Source of the DNA: Woeseiaceae bacterium
Lineage (GTDB): Bacteria > Pseudomonadota > Gammaproteobacteria > Steroidobacterales > Woeseiaceae
Direction: 5' to 3'
Length of the DNA: 33,816 bases
Assembly (NCBI GenBank): GCA_022866645.1
Contig: JALHUQ010000049.1
Coordinates: forward strand, 1 to 33,816
Below, piece after piece: positions 1-8,215 of this stretch; position 1 is the first letter of the stretch, and the number at the start of each line of letters is the position of its first letter. The notes below the pieces were generated by a model, which saw only the letters and a list, made by a program, of their open reading frames with translations, made no database searches and was not told where the DNA came from. The position numbers and the translations under genes were made by a program.

Positions 1-1
1 T

Positions 2-88
2 ACTGTCAGCATAGACCGCGATGGCCAGATTGAAACCCTGACTCTAAAAACCAGTCAGCTCGATCTCAGCGACGAGCAAACACAATGA
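2..88 (+). CDS. gspC: C-terminal end of a probable type II secretion protein GspC (cut by window edge)
   Basis: An open frame enters from the left edge and stops with TGA at 86-88, giving about 28 residues that start TVSIDRDGQIETLTL. This resembles the last strand of the periplasmic PDZ-like domain of GspC, where a phrase like 'V-x-R-x-G-x-x-x-T-L-x-L' is common. Position supports the call, because gspC directly precedes gspD in most type II secretion operons and the gap to gspD is only 12 bases. GspC is the inner-membrane protein that links the cytoplasmic-side platform to the secretin. The identification rests mainly on context; a different short upstream gene is possible. Confidence 0.5.
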   Translation, partial: TVSIDRDGQIETLTLKTSQLDLSDEQTQ

Positions 89-100
89 AAAACAAACACA

Positions 101-2056
101 ATGAATATGATGAATAAAACGAAATCCAACACTCTTGCGCTTTTGCTGCTGGTGCTCGTCTTTCCAGGGATGTCTTCGTCGTATGCCGAAGACGCTGGAA
201 TTTCGTTGAACTGGAAAGACGCCGATATTCGTATCGTGGTCGAAGCCGTCAGTGAGGCAACCGGCAAAAACTTTATTCTCGATCCGCGCGTGACAGGAAA
301 AGTGAATCTGCTATCCGCCCAACCGATGTCCAAGGAAGCGTTTTACGAGGCATTCCTGTCGATATTGCAAGTCCACGGATACGTTGCGATTGAAAGTGGC
401 AATTTGGTCAAGATACTACCGGACGCAACGGCGCGACAGTTCCCCATGCCATCCAGTGCCGACGGCGCCGCCGGTCCTGACGATATGGTAACCCAGGTGA
501 TACAGGTGCAGAACGTTGGCGCCATGCAACTCGTACCCATCCTGCGTCCTCTCATACCCCAATACGGACACATGGTGGCTCACGCCGGCTCAAACATGTT
601 GATCATTTCTGATCGGGCAGGAAACCTCGCACGAATGGTCAGCATCATCCGGCGTATCGATTTGGCCAGCGACGATGACATCGAAGTCATTTCCATGCAA
701 AACGCGTCGGCAACGGAAATCGTTCGTATCATGACGGCGTTGACTCAAACTCAGCGTGCGGATGACGCGCCGGTCACGACCAGTCTCGTTGCGGACCCTC
801 GTACTAACAGCGTCCTGATCGGCGGTGACAAGAGCGAACGCCTGCGTCTGCGCACTTTGATCGCACATCTGGACACGCCGCTGGAAGATGGCGGTGACAC
901 CCAGGTTCGTTACTTACGATACGCCGACGCCGAAGAATTATCCGGCAAACTTCAGTCGCATTTTGCAGGTCAGGCGGCTGGGCAAGCAGCGGCTCCGGGT
1001 TCGGCCGACAGCATCAGCGTATGGGCCGATACTCAGACCAATGCTCTTATCATAAATGCGCCGCCGAAAATGATGCGCTCGCTAATGCTTATTGTAGACA
1101 AGCTGGATATTCGCCGTGCACAAGTTCTGGTAGAGGCAATTATCGTCGAGATCATTGCCGACAAAAATAACCAGTTCGGAGTTACCTGGGGTGTCGAAGG
1201 CAGCGGCAGCAACGCGCCAATCGCCGTAACGAACTTCCCCGGTACGTTGGGAGTTGTGCAATTGGCTACGGCAGCAGCCGGAGGTGCAGTCACCGGAGAC
1301 TTGATCGGCGGTGGCATTACCGTCGGCGGTGGACGACTATCGGATTCCGGCGTCAGCTTCGCCGCGATTTTGACCGCCCTGCAAGGGGATGCCAACACTA
1401 ATATCATCTCTACGCCGTCAATTGTTACCACGGACAATGAAGAAGCCACGCTGAATGTCGGTCAGGAGGTGCCGTTCGTCACCGGTTCTTTCAGCAATAG
1501 CGGCTCCGTCGGTGGCGCCGTGAATCCGTTTCAAACGATCAATCGCGAACAGGTCGGCGTAAAGCTCTCGATTACGCCAAAGATCAATGACGGAAACGCG
1601 ATGGAATTGAAAATCTCTCAGGAAATTTCAAATATTGCGCAGTCAGCGGCCGGCGCTGTTGATCTGATAACTAATCAGCGCACAGTCGAAACAACCGTCA
1701 TCGTCGACGACGGTGAGATTCTGGTTCTAGGCGGCCTGATCGAAGATACCATGCGTGAAAGCGATCAGTCCGTTACGTTTCTGGGGAAAATCCCGGTGCT
1801 TGGCGCACTGTTCCGTTCCCGTACGACCGAGAAGAAGAAAACGAATCTGATGATTTTTATCCGCGCGAAAATTATGCGAGATACGGCTGAAACTTCGTTT
1901 GAAACCAATGCGAAATACAACATGATTCGTGACATTCAGGAAAGCAATGACGCGAATCCCGTTCAATTGATGCCAAATGAATCGCGGCCGATAATGCCGC
2001 CGTTGAGTGAAGAGCAGCTAAACAGGACTGAAAGCCAAAGCGATGGAAGCGAATAG
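101..2056 (+). CDS. gspD: Type II secretion system secretin GspD
   Basis: This protein of 651 residues forms the multimeric outer-membrane pore through which folded exoproteins leave the periplasm. A Sec signal peptide is visible (basic start, hydrophobic LALLLLVLVF, cleavage likely after SSSYA near residue 29). An N0 domain follows (about residues 33-110, NWKDADIRIVVEAVSEATGK), then N1-N3 repeats to about residue 345. The secretin core is at about 350-605, with VLVEAIIVEI at its start, EVPFVTGSF as the gate-region motif, and GGLIEDT plus VTFLGKIPVLGALFRS near the end. A polar tail of about 45 residues could bind a pilotin. I chose the first of three closely spaced ATGs (101, 107, 110); no strong ribosome site separates them. 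The gene overlaps gspE by 14 bases, so translation is probably coupled. Family assignment is very secure. Confidence 0.96.
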   Translation: MNMMNKTKSNTLALLLLVLVFPGMSSSYAEDAGISLNWKDADIRIVVEAVSEATGKNFILDPRVTGKVNLLSAQPMSKEAFYEAFLSILQVHGYVAIESGNLVKILPDATARQFPMPSSADGAAGPDDMVTQVIQVQNVGAMQLVPILRPLIPQYGHMVAHAGSNMLIISDRAGNLARMVSIIRRIDLASDDDIEVISMQNASATEIVRIMTALTQTQRADDAPVTTSLVADPRTNSVLIGGDKSERLRLRTLIAHLDTPLEDGGDTQVRYLRYADAEELSGKLQSHFAGQAAGQAAAPGSADSISVWADTQTNALIINAPPKMMRSLMLIVDKLDIRRAQVLVEAIIVEIIADKNNQFGVTWGVEGSGSNAPIAVTNFPGTLGVVQLATAAAGGAVTGDLIGGGITVGGGRLSDSGVSFAAILTALQGDANTNIISTPSIVTTDNEEATLNVGQEVPFVTGSFSNSGSVGGAVNPFQTINREQVGVKLSITPKINDGNAMELKISQEISNIAQSAAGAVDLITNQRTVETTVIVDDGEILVLGGLIEDTMRESDQSVTFLGKIPVLGALFRSRTTEKKKTNLMIFIRAKIMRDTAETSFETNAKYNMIRDIQESNDANPVQLMPNESRPIMPPLSEEQLNRTESQSDGSE

Positions 2057-3551
2057 CGAGATCGTGTTGGCTACGGACGACGCGGTTAAAACAACGCGTC
2101 GAGCCCTGCCCTTTTCATTCGCGAAACGCCACGGGGTTTTGATTCGCGAAATCGTCGGTGGCCGCGGCGACGCTGTATATCGCAGTGGCGCATCACCGCT
2201 GAGTCTCGCCGAAGCCCGACGATTTGCCGGCGTGCCATTAACGCTATCGCGAGTAAGCACGGAAGTTTTCGATTCGTTATTGCAGCAGTCTTACGAACAG
2301 GACTCCGCCAATGCCGCACAGATGGTCGATGGCCTCGATGAGGATTTCGATCTGACACAAGTGGCGCAACAGCTTGAGCCATCGGATCTTTTGGACAGCA
2401 ATGACGATGCGCCAATAATTCGCTTCATTAATGCCGTCCTCACCGAAGCAGTCAAAGTAAACGCGTCGGACGTACACATCGAGACCTATGAAAATCGCCT
2501 CGGCGTGAGGTTTCGGATAGACGGCGTGTTGCGTGAAATATTGCAGACTCGACGCGCTCTCGCTCCACTGGTGGTGTCGAGAATAAAAGTCATGTCCCGT
2601 CTCGACATCGCAGAGAAACGCCTGCCGCAGGACGGACGAATTTCCTTGAAGGTCGCAGGGCGTGCCGTCGACGTGCGCGTGTCAACGATGCCGTCCGGTC
2701 ATGGCGAAAGAGTCGTATTGAGATTGCTCGACAAACAAGCGGGTCGCCTCAATTTGACGACGCTGGGCATGGACGAAGTTGCTACAAAGTCGATGGACAA
2801 GCTGATACATACACCGCACGGCATCATCCTTGTTACCGGTCCAACGGGTTCGGGCAAGACCACGACACTGTACGCGGCGCTTGAGTGCATCAACGACAAC
2901 AGTCGAAATATTATGACCGTCGAGGACCCCATCGAGTACCTGATCGATGGCATTGGACAGACGCAAGTCAATACCAAGGTCGAAATGACGTTTGCGCGTG
3001 GCCTGAGGGCTATTCTTCGTCAGGACCCCGACGTAGTGATGGTCGGTGAAATACGAGATCTCGAAACCGCTGAGGTCGCAGTGCAAGCCAGTTTGACTGG
3101 CCATCTCGTGTTGTCCACGTTGCACACCAATACCGCGAGTGGCGCTGTCACCCGGCTGCGTGATATGGGTGTCGCGCCGTATTTGCTGTCATCGAGCCTC
3201 ATCGGAGTTCTCGCGCAACGGCTGGTTCGGGTTCTTGATGATGGAACGAAAATTCCCTATACCGCGTCGGAGTACGAATGCGAAGTTCTCGGTGTCGATC
3301 CGTCAGATCCGCCAACACTCTATAGGGCCGGCACCGGCGGAAATCGCGGATTCGTTGGACGGACCGGAATATATGAGTTGATTACGCTCGACGATCGTAT
3401 GCGGGAGATGATCCACGAAGGCATTAGCGAGCATGAATTCGAGCGCTACGCGCGTAACAGCAGCCCAAGTATTCGAGCAGACGGTCGCCGCCAGGTTTTG
3501 CTGGGCCGCACGACGGTCGACGAAGTTCTGCGCGTCACACGCGAAGACTAG
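2043..3551 (+). CDS. gspE: Type II secretion system ATPase GspE
   Basis: This is the cytoplasmic hexameric ATPase (502 residues) that powers pseudopilus assembly. An N1E-like region (LPFSFAKRHGVLIREI) is followed by the N2E domain (DAPIIRFINAVLTEA, SDVHIE). The catalytic domain has Walker A GPTGSGKTTT near residue 266, the Asp box TVEDPIEY, Walker B DPDVVMVGEIRD near 326 and the His box GHLVLSTLHTNT near 355. The usual zinc-binding tetracysteine segment just before GRTGIYEL is absent: the stretch between LVRVLDDGT and GFVGRTGIYEL has a single Cys. Family members without these cysteines exist, so loss need not mean inactivity. The ATG overlaps the end of gspD, and gspF follows after 7 bases. 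Confidence 0.96.
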   Translation: MEANSEIVLATDDAVKTTRRALPFSFAKRHGVLIREIVGGRGDAVYRSGASPLSLAEARRFAGVPLTLSRVSTEVFDSLLQQSYEQDSANAAQMVDGLDEDFDLTQVAQQLEPSDLLDSNDDAPIIRFINAVLTEAVKVNASDVHIETYENRLGVRFRIDGVLREILQTRRALAPLVVSRIKVMSRLDIAEKRLPQDGRISLKVAGRAVDVRVSTMPSGHGERVVLRLLDKQAGRLNLTTLGMDEVATKSMDKLIHTPHGIILVTGPTGSGKTTTLYAALECINDNSRNIMTVEDPIEYLIDGIGQTQVNTKVEMTFARGLRAILRQDPDVVMVGEIRDLETAEVAVQASLTGHLVLSTLHTNTASGAVTRLRDMGVAPYLLSSSLIGVLAQRLVRVLDDGTKIPYTASEYECEVLGVDPSDPPTLYRAGTGGNRGFVGRTGIYELITLDDRMREMIHEGISEHEFERYARNSSPSIRADGRRQVLLGRTTVDEVLRVTRED

Positions 3552-3558
3552 GCAGTCT

Positions 3559-4773
3559 ATGGGCGCGTTCGAATATGTTGCGATGGATCCGTCCGGCAAG
3601 CAGACCAAGGGCTTGCTTGAAGGCGATACTCCGAGGCATGTAAGGCAGGTCCTGCGTGACCGCGGATTACTCCCCGTTACAATTACTGAAGTCGCACAAA
3701 AAGAAGCACGCCGGCAATCGACTTTTTCATTCCGCAAGGGCATGTCCTCTGCAGAACTTGCCCTCGTAACCCGGCAGCTGGCTTCGCTATCACAGTCCGG
3801 CATGCCGCTGGAGGAGTCGTTGCTCGCAGTGTCCCAGCAAAATGATAATGCGCGGACTCAGAGCATACTGCTCGGCGTTCGTGCGAAAGTCATGGAAGGT
3901 TATACGCTGGCTGACGGACTCGCCGACTTTCCCCAGGCGTTCCCTGACCTTTACAGAGCGACGGTCGCTGCCGGAGAGCAGTCCGGTCATCTGGACGTCG
4001 TCCTCGAACGCCTCGCTGACTACACCGAGTCTCGTCAGGAACTGCGGCAGCACATTACCAACGCCATGGTTTATCCGGTCGCGCTGATCGTAATGGCAGT
4101 TGGCATTATCAGTTTCATGCTCGCAACGGTCGTACCAAAAATTGTCGGGGTCTTTCAAAGCACTCAGGCCGAGCTACCAGGACTAACGCGCGGCCTGATC
4201 GCGACCAGTGACTTTCTGGTGGATTTTTGGCCGGCGATAATTATCGGGCTGGCAGCTCTGATTTACGGAATTTGGTGGATTCTGCAACAGGACGGCCCGC
4301 GCCGCGGCTACCACCGTTTTCTGCTCCGCATGCCGATCACTGGCCGGCTAACCAGGGGCATCAACACCGCGCGATTTACGCGTACGCTGAGTATCCTCGC
4401 CGGCAGCGGCGTGGCGATACTCGAGGCACTGAAAATCTCGGCCGAAGTTATCGAGAATCTGCCGATGCGAGACGCTGTTACGGAAGCGACCATCCGTGTC
4501 CGCGAAGGTGGGGCAATAAGCAAATCCCTCGCTGCCAGCAAGCTATTCCCGCCCATGATGATTCATTTGATTTCCAGTGGCGAAGCTGGAGGAAGACTGG
4601 AAGAAATGTTGGGTCGTGCGGCGACAGGGCAGGAACGTGAAGTCAATGGCCTTATCGCTGCATTACTTGGTATATTGCAACCGCTGGTGATCGTACTGAT
4701 GGGCGGCGTTGTGCTGACAATAGTTCTGGCAATTCTGTTGCCCATTTTTGAGATCAATAATCTTATTCGTTAG
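3559..4773 (+). CDS. gspF: Type II secretion system inner-membrane platform protein GspF
   Basis: This polytopic inner-membrane protein of 404 residues is the platform on which GspE acts and from which pseudopilins are extracted. The start MGAFEYVAMDPSGKQTKG is the typical GspF opening, so I take the ATG at 3559 rather than a longer in-frame extension that would lie inside gspE. Two T2SSF repeats are visible, at about 70-195 (LALVTRQLASLSQSGMPLEE) and about 270-395 (FTRTLSILAGSGVAILEALK). Three membrane segments are visible: about 172-195, 220-243 and a C-terminal one (VIVLMGGVVLTIVLAILLPI). Length matches the family (about 400). Genes for the pseudopilins GspG-K do not follow. No hairpin precedes the T-run after the stop, so a terminator is not obvious. 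Confidence 0.95.
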   Translation: MGAFEYVAMDPSGKQTKGLLEGDTPRHVRQVLRDRGLLPVTITEVAQKEARRQSTFSFRKGMSSAELALVTRQLASLSQSGMPLEESLLAVSQQNDNARTQSILLGVRAKVMEGYTLADGLADFPQAFPDLYRATVAAGEQSGHLDVVLERLADYTESRQELRQHITNAMVYPVALIVMAVGIISFMLATVVPKIVGVFQSTQAELPGLTRGLIATSDFLVDFWPAIIIGLAALIYGIWWILQQDGPRRGYHRFLLRMPITGRLTRGINTARFTRTLSILAGSGVAILEALKISAEVIENLPMRDAVTEATIRVREGGAISKSLAASKLFPPMMIHLISSGEAGGRLEEMLGRAATGQEREVNGLIAALLGILQPLVIVLMGGVVLTIVLAILLPIFEINNLIR

Positions 4774-4822
4774 TTTTTTTTGATCTGCTTATTGCTAAGC
4801 TTAGTTGCGAACGAGGTGTGCA

Positions 4823-5128
4823 GTGACCGGTGAGAATACCGACAATGATCTGGATGACGACGACGTGTCTGACGATGCGTCTGATGACGTATCTGACGAT
4901 GATGCAGATGATGATGCAGATGATGATCTGCTTCTGGGCGACGACGACGGTTTCGCCGACACGATCGTGGAAGCGAATGTTGATGCTTTGTTTGCCAGAA
5001 TTGAGTTGACTGACGCCGAAGAAGCAGCGCGGAAACGACTAGCTCGCAAACGGCTGGAAGAATTGCGGGAACTCAAGAGCATCGAGCTGGACGACACCTT
5101 TAACTTCGATCTCGAAGGCGAGGACTAG
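4823..5128 (+). CDS. Small aspartate-rich acidic protein of unknown function
   Basis: This predicted protein has 101 residues and its function is not recognised. I prefer GTG at 4823 because a GAGG sits six bases upstream; a TTG at 4805 in the same frame would add six residues. The first third is almost all Asp/Ser/Ala in repeats such as VSDDASDDVSDDDADDD. A possible amphipathic or coiled helix follows (ELTDAEEAARKRLARKRLEE), then an acidic tail ending DLEGED. There is no signal peptide or membrane segment, so it is presumably cytoplasmic. It lies 49 bases after gspF on the same strand and converges on dnaE2, six bases away. The basic-helix-then-acidic-tail layout is loosely reminiscent of small acidic gammaproteobacterial proteins such as the PA3496 family, but that is weak. 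Co-transcription with gspF is plausible, not shown. Confidence 0.65.
   Translation: MTGENTDNDLDDDDVSDDASDDVSDDDADDDADDDLLLGDDDGFADTIVEANVDALFARIELTDAEEAARKRLARKRLEELRELKSIELDDTFNFDLEGED
4898..4930 (+). repeat. In-frame 12-base tandem repeat encoding Asp-Asp-Ala-Asp
   Basis: The unit GATGATGCAGAT occurs twice in perfect tandem (4898-4909 and 4910-4921), followed by a partial third copy GATGAT. It continues a degenerate series of TCTGAYGAY units from about 4868. Because the unit is a multiple of three, slippage would add or remove DDAD blocks without shifting the frame. Confidence 0.85.
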
Positions 5129-5134
5129 GCGGCG

Positions 5135-8100
5135 TTAGCGAAAGTCTCGCGACCGCACGCTGAGCTCCCCGAGCATTTCGGTGTGATCAAATAGCTGACG
5201 CGCGATGACGTGAATTACCCTCCCTTCGATCTGCAGTTCCCCAGCGACACCGAGCAAGCGCGCGTTCAATAACACCGACCTGAATTCCTCGGCGATCTTC
5301 TTCCAAACGATCAGGTTGACATGCCCGCTCTCGTCTTCCAGCGTTACGAACGTGACGCCACTCGCGGTTCCGGGGCGCTGCTTGGTAATGACCAGCCCGG
5401 CCACGTTGGTACTCTGTCCATTACTCATGGTGGGAAGCCGCCCGGCTGCTACGTACTGGTAACGATCCAGATGACGACGCAACAGGCACATAGGATGTCG
5501 CTCGAGCGTTAACCCGGTACTTTGATAATCAGCAACGACATTCTGGCCTTCGGTCGGTTTCTTTAAGAGCGCCGCCGCTTCATAGCGCTCGATGGAGCGA
5601 AACAAGGGCAGCGGTTTCTCAGCCCCCGCAACCGCCCAGCGCGCCTTGTGCCGATCACCGGATAAGACGCGCAATGCGCCGGATGTCGCAAGCACACCCA
5701 GTTCACGCCTGTCGAGCTGCGCTCTCTCCAGCAGGTTTTGCACTTTCTCGTACTGACCATTGTCACGTTCGGCAACAATCCTCTGCCCTGCGTCCTCGGA
5801 AAGTCCCTTAACCATGCGCAGACCAAGCCTTAGGACAGCGGCGCCATCCTCCGCCAGCTCCAAACTGCAATCCCAGTGACTGCTATTGATATCAACAGCT
5901 CGCACTTCGACGCCGTGACGACGAACATCCTGCACCAGCTGTGATGCCGAATAAAAACCCATCGGCTGGCTATTCAACAAAGCACACGTGAATGCGGCCG
6001 GCGTATGACACTTCAGCCAGCACGATACGTAAACGAGCAGCGCAAAACTGGCCGAGTGCGACTCCGGAAAGCCGTATTCGCCAAAGCCTTCGATCTGACG
6101 AAATATCTGGCGTGCGAAATCTTCTGCATAACCCCGTTCGCGCATGCCGTTAATCAATTTGTCTTCAAACGGACCCAGCCCACCCCGCCGCTTCCATGCC
6201 GCCATCGCACGGCGCAAACGGTCTGCCTCGCCGGGCGTAAAACCAGCCGCAACAACCGCCAGCTGCATAACCTGCTCCTGAAAGATCGGTACCCCCAGGG
6301 TGCGCTGCAGGACGCCTTTTACTTCCTCACTGGGATAATCGACTGCCTCTTCGCCATTTCTGCGCCGTAAATACGGATGCACCATGTCGCCCTGAATCGG
6401 GCCCGGTCGAATGATTGCAACTTCAATAACGAGATCGTAATAACAGCGTGGTTTAAGCCTGGGCAACATCGCCATCTGCGCGCGCGATTCAATCTGAAAT
6501 ACACCCATCGTGTCGCCGGCACAAATCATGTCGTACACCAGCGGGTCTTCCGCCGGCACGCTCGCCAGGGTGTAATCGCGTCCATCGAAGTCGCGTATCA
6601 AATCAAAACTGCGGCGAATGGCCGTCAACATACCGAGGCCGAGCACATCGACTTTCAGCAACCCCATGTCCTCAAGGTCGCTCTTCTCCCACTGAATAAC
6701 TGTGCGCTCCGGCATCGTTGCGTTTTCGATAGGCACGAGTTCATACAGCGGCGCATTGGAAATAACGAAACCACCGACATGCTGCGAAAGATGCCGCGGA
6801 AAGCCGATGATTTCGCGGACCAGGTACAACAAACGCCGGATAATCGGGCTGTCCGGATTAAGCCCGGCTTCAATGATGCGGCTGTCATCGACCGTACGAC
6901 CATCCCACCACTGCATCGACCGCGAGAGGCGGCTGATCTGCAGATCACTTAAGCCCAATATTTTGCCAACATCGCGCAATGCACTGCGCGGACGATAGGT
7001 GATGACGGTCGCCGCCAGAGCCGCCCGCTCGCGCCCATACTTGCCATAGATATATTGGATAACTTCTTCGCGACGTTCATGCTCGAAATCAACATCGATG
7101 TCCGGTGGTTCATTACGCTCTTTCGAGATAAAGCGCTCCACGAGTACTTCCATGCGTCCGGGATCGACCTCTGTAATCCCTAAACAAAAACACACCGCAG
7201 AGTTCGCGGCCGAACCCCGACCCTGACAGAGAATATTTTTTGAGCGGGCAAAAGCGACGATGTCCTCGACGGTAAGAAAATACGATTCGTATTCGAGATC
7301 GGCGATCAGTTCTAATTCATGCTCCACCAGTGCGATGACCTTGGCCGGCGTGCCACCTGGCCAACGACGTCGCATACCCTTTTCGGTGAGCTTTCTGAGG
7401 TAACTGCCCGCGGTTTCCTCATCAGGCACCAGCTCATTCGGGTATTCGTAGCGGAGTTCATCCAGAGAAAAATGCAGGGTGTCGGCGATACGCACTGATT
7501 CGTCGAGTAAATCCGCCGGGTATGCGCGCGCAAGTACGGCGAGCGAACGCAAATGCCGCTCACCATTGGAGTACAACGCAAAGCCGGCCTTATCAACGGT
7601 GGTACGCAGTCGAATGGCAGTCACCGCATCCTGCAATATGCGGCGCGCGCGAATATGCATATGAACATCGCCGCTAGCCACCAGCGGCAACTTCAAGCGA
7701 CGGCCTTCTTCACGCAGCCTCTCAAGCTGCTCTCGCTGCCGTCCATCGGTCATCAATTCAACAGCGATCCAGAGGCGGTCACGAAAGGTTTCTCGTATCC
7801 AGTGATCCTCGACATCAAGTGTCAGGTCCTTATCCGGGACCCATAACACAAGGCAGCCAGGCAGGCCGCTTTCGAAATCCAGCCGTGTCAGCTCATAGCT
7901 TCCCTTCGGTGCTGCACGGCGTGCAGTGCTGATCAGCTGGCAAAGTGCGCTGTAACCACCCTTGTTCTGCACAAGGACCACCAGCTTTCGGCCGCTGCGC
8001 AGATGCAACTCGGAACCGACAATCAGTTTTTTAAGTCCGGCTTCCTTTGCCGCGGCGTGCGCCCGCACGATGCCGGACATCGAGCATTCGTCGGTGATTG

Positions 8101-8215
8101 CGAGTGCTTCGTAACCCAACGCCGCTGCGGTCTCTACCAGTTCTTCGGGATGGGAGGCACCGCGCAGAAACGTAAAGTTGCTCAGCGCATGTAACTCCGC
8201 GTAGCGAGTGGTCAT
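5135..8215 (-). CDS. dnaE2: Error-prone DNA polymerase DnaE2 (ImuC), C-family translesion polymerase
   Basis: This 1026-residue C-family DNA polymerase copies past DNA lesions together with ImuA and ImuB and causes damage-induced mutations. The N-terminal PHP domain starts YAELHALSNFTFLRGASHPE; the ALSN segment departs from the H-x-H metal motif of replicative DnaE, as is usual for DnaE2. The palm carries PPDIDVDFEHERR near residue 368, and EVAIIRPGPIQGDMVHPY is the characteristic polymerase segment in the middle. A C-terminal OB-fold (GLVITKQRPGTASGVTFVTL) leads to the DnaE2-type end SVRSRDFR. The start codon overlaps the imuB stop by four bases (ATGA), so it is the last gene of the lexA-imuA-imuB-dnaE2 operon and should be LexA-controlled. 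Length and motifs look intact. Confidence 0.96.
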   Translation of the reverse strand: MTTRYAELHALSNFTFLRGASHPEELVETAAALGYEALAITDECSMSGIVRAHAAAKEAGLKKLIVGSELHLRSGRKLVVLVQNKGGYSALCQLISTARRAAPKGSYELTRLDFESGLPGCLVLWVPDKDLTLDVEDHWIRETFRDRLWIAVELMTDGRQREQLERLREEGRRLKLPLVASGDVHMHIRARRILQDAVTAIRLRTTVDKAGFALYSNGERHLRSLAVLARAYPADLLDESVRIADTLHFSLDELRYEYPNELVPDEETAGSYLRKLTEKGMRRRWPGGTPAKVIALVEHELELIADLEYESYFLTVEDIVAFARSKNILCQGRGSAANSAVCFCLGITEVDPGRMEVLVERFISKERNEPPDIDVDFEHERREEVIQYIYGKYGRERAALAATVITYRPRSALRDVGKILGLSDLQISRLSRSMQWWDGRTVDDSRIIEAGLNPDSPIIRRLLYLVREIIGFPRHLSQHVGGFVISNAPLYELVPIENATMPERTVIQWEKSDLEDMGLLKVDVLGLGMLTAIRRSFDLIRDFDGRDYTLASVPAEDPLVYDMICAGDTMGVFQIESRAQMAMLPRLKPRCYYDLVIEVAIIRPGPIQGDMVHPYLRRRNGEEAVDYPSEEVKGVLQRTLGVPIFQEQVMQLAVVAAGFTPGEADRLRRAMAAWKRRGGLGPFEDKLINGMRERGYAEDFARQIFRQIEGFGEYGFPESHSASFALLVYVSCWLKCHTPAAFTCALLNSQPMGFYSASQLVQDVRRHGVEVRAVDINSSHWDCSLELAEDGAAVLRLGLRMVKGLSEDAGQRIVAERDNGQYEKVQNLLERAQLDRRELGVLATSGALRVLSGDRHKARWAVAGAEKPLPLFRSIERYEAAALLKKPTEGQNVVADYQSTGLTLERHPMCLLRRHLDRYQYVAAGRLPTMSNGQSTNVAGLVITKQRPGTASGVTFVTLEDESGHVNLIVWKKIAEEFRSVLLNARLLGVAGELQIEGRVIHVIARQLFDHTEMLGELSVRSRDFR

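Noticed and set aside
4771..4781. Run of eight Ts after the gspF stop as a terminator
   Set aside because: No stem precedes it; the nearby CTAAGCTTAG palindrome (4795-4804) lies downstream of the T-run and is too short.
4801..5097. Serine-rich frame antisense to the aspartate-rich ORF
   Set aside because: Poly-Ser is simply the reverse reading of GAT/GAC repeats; the + strand frame has a better start and a non-repetitive helical second half.
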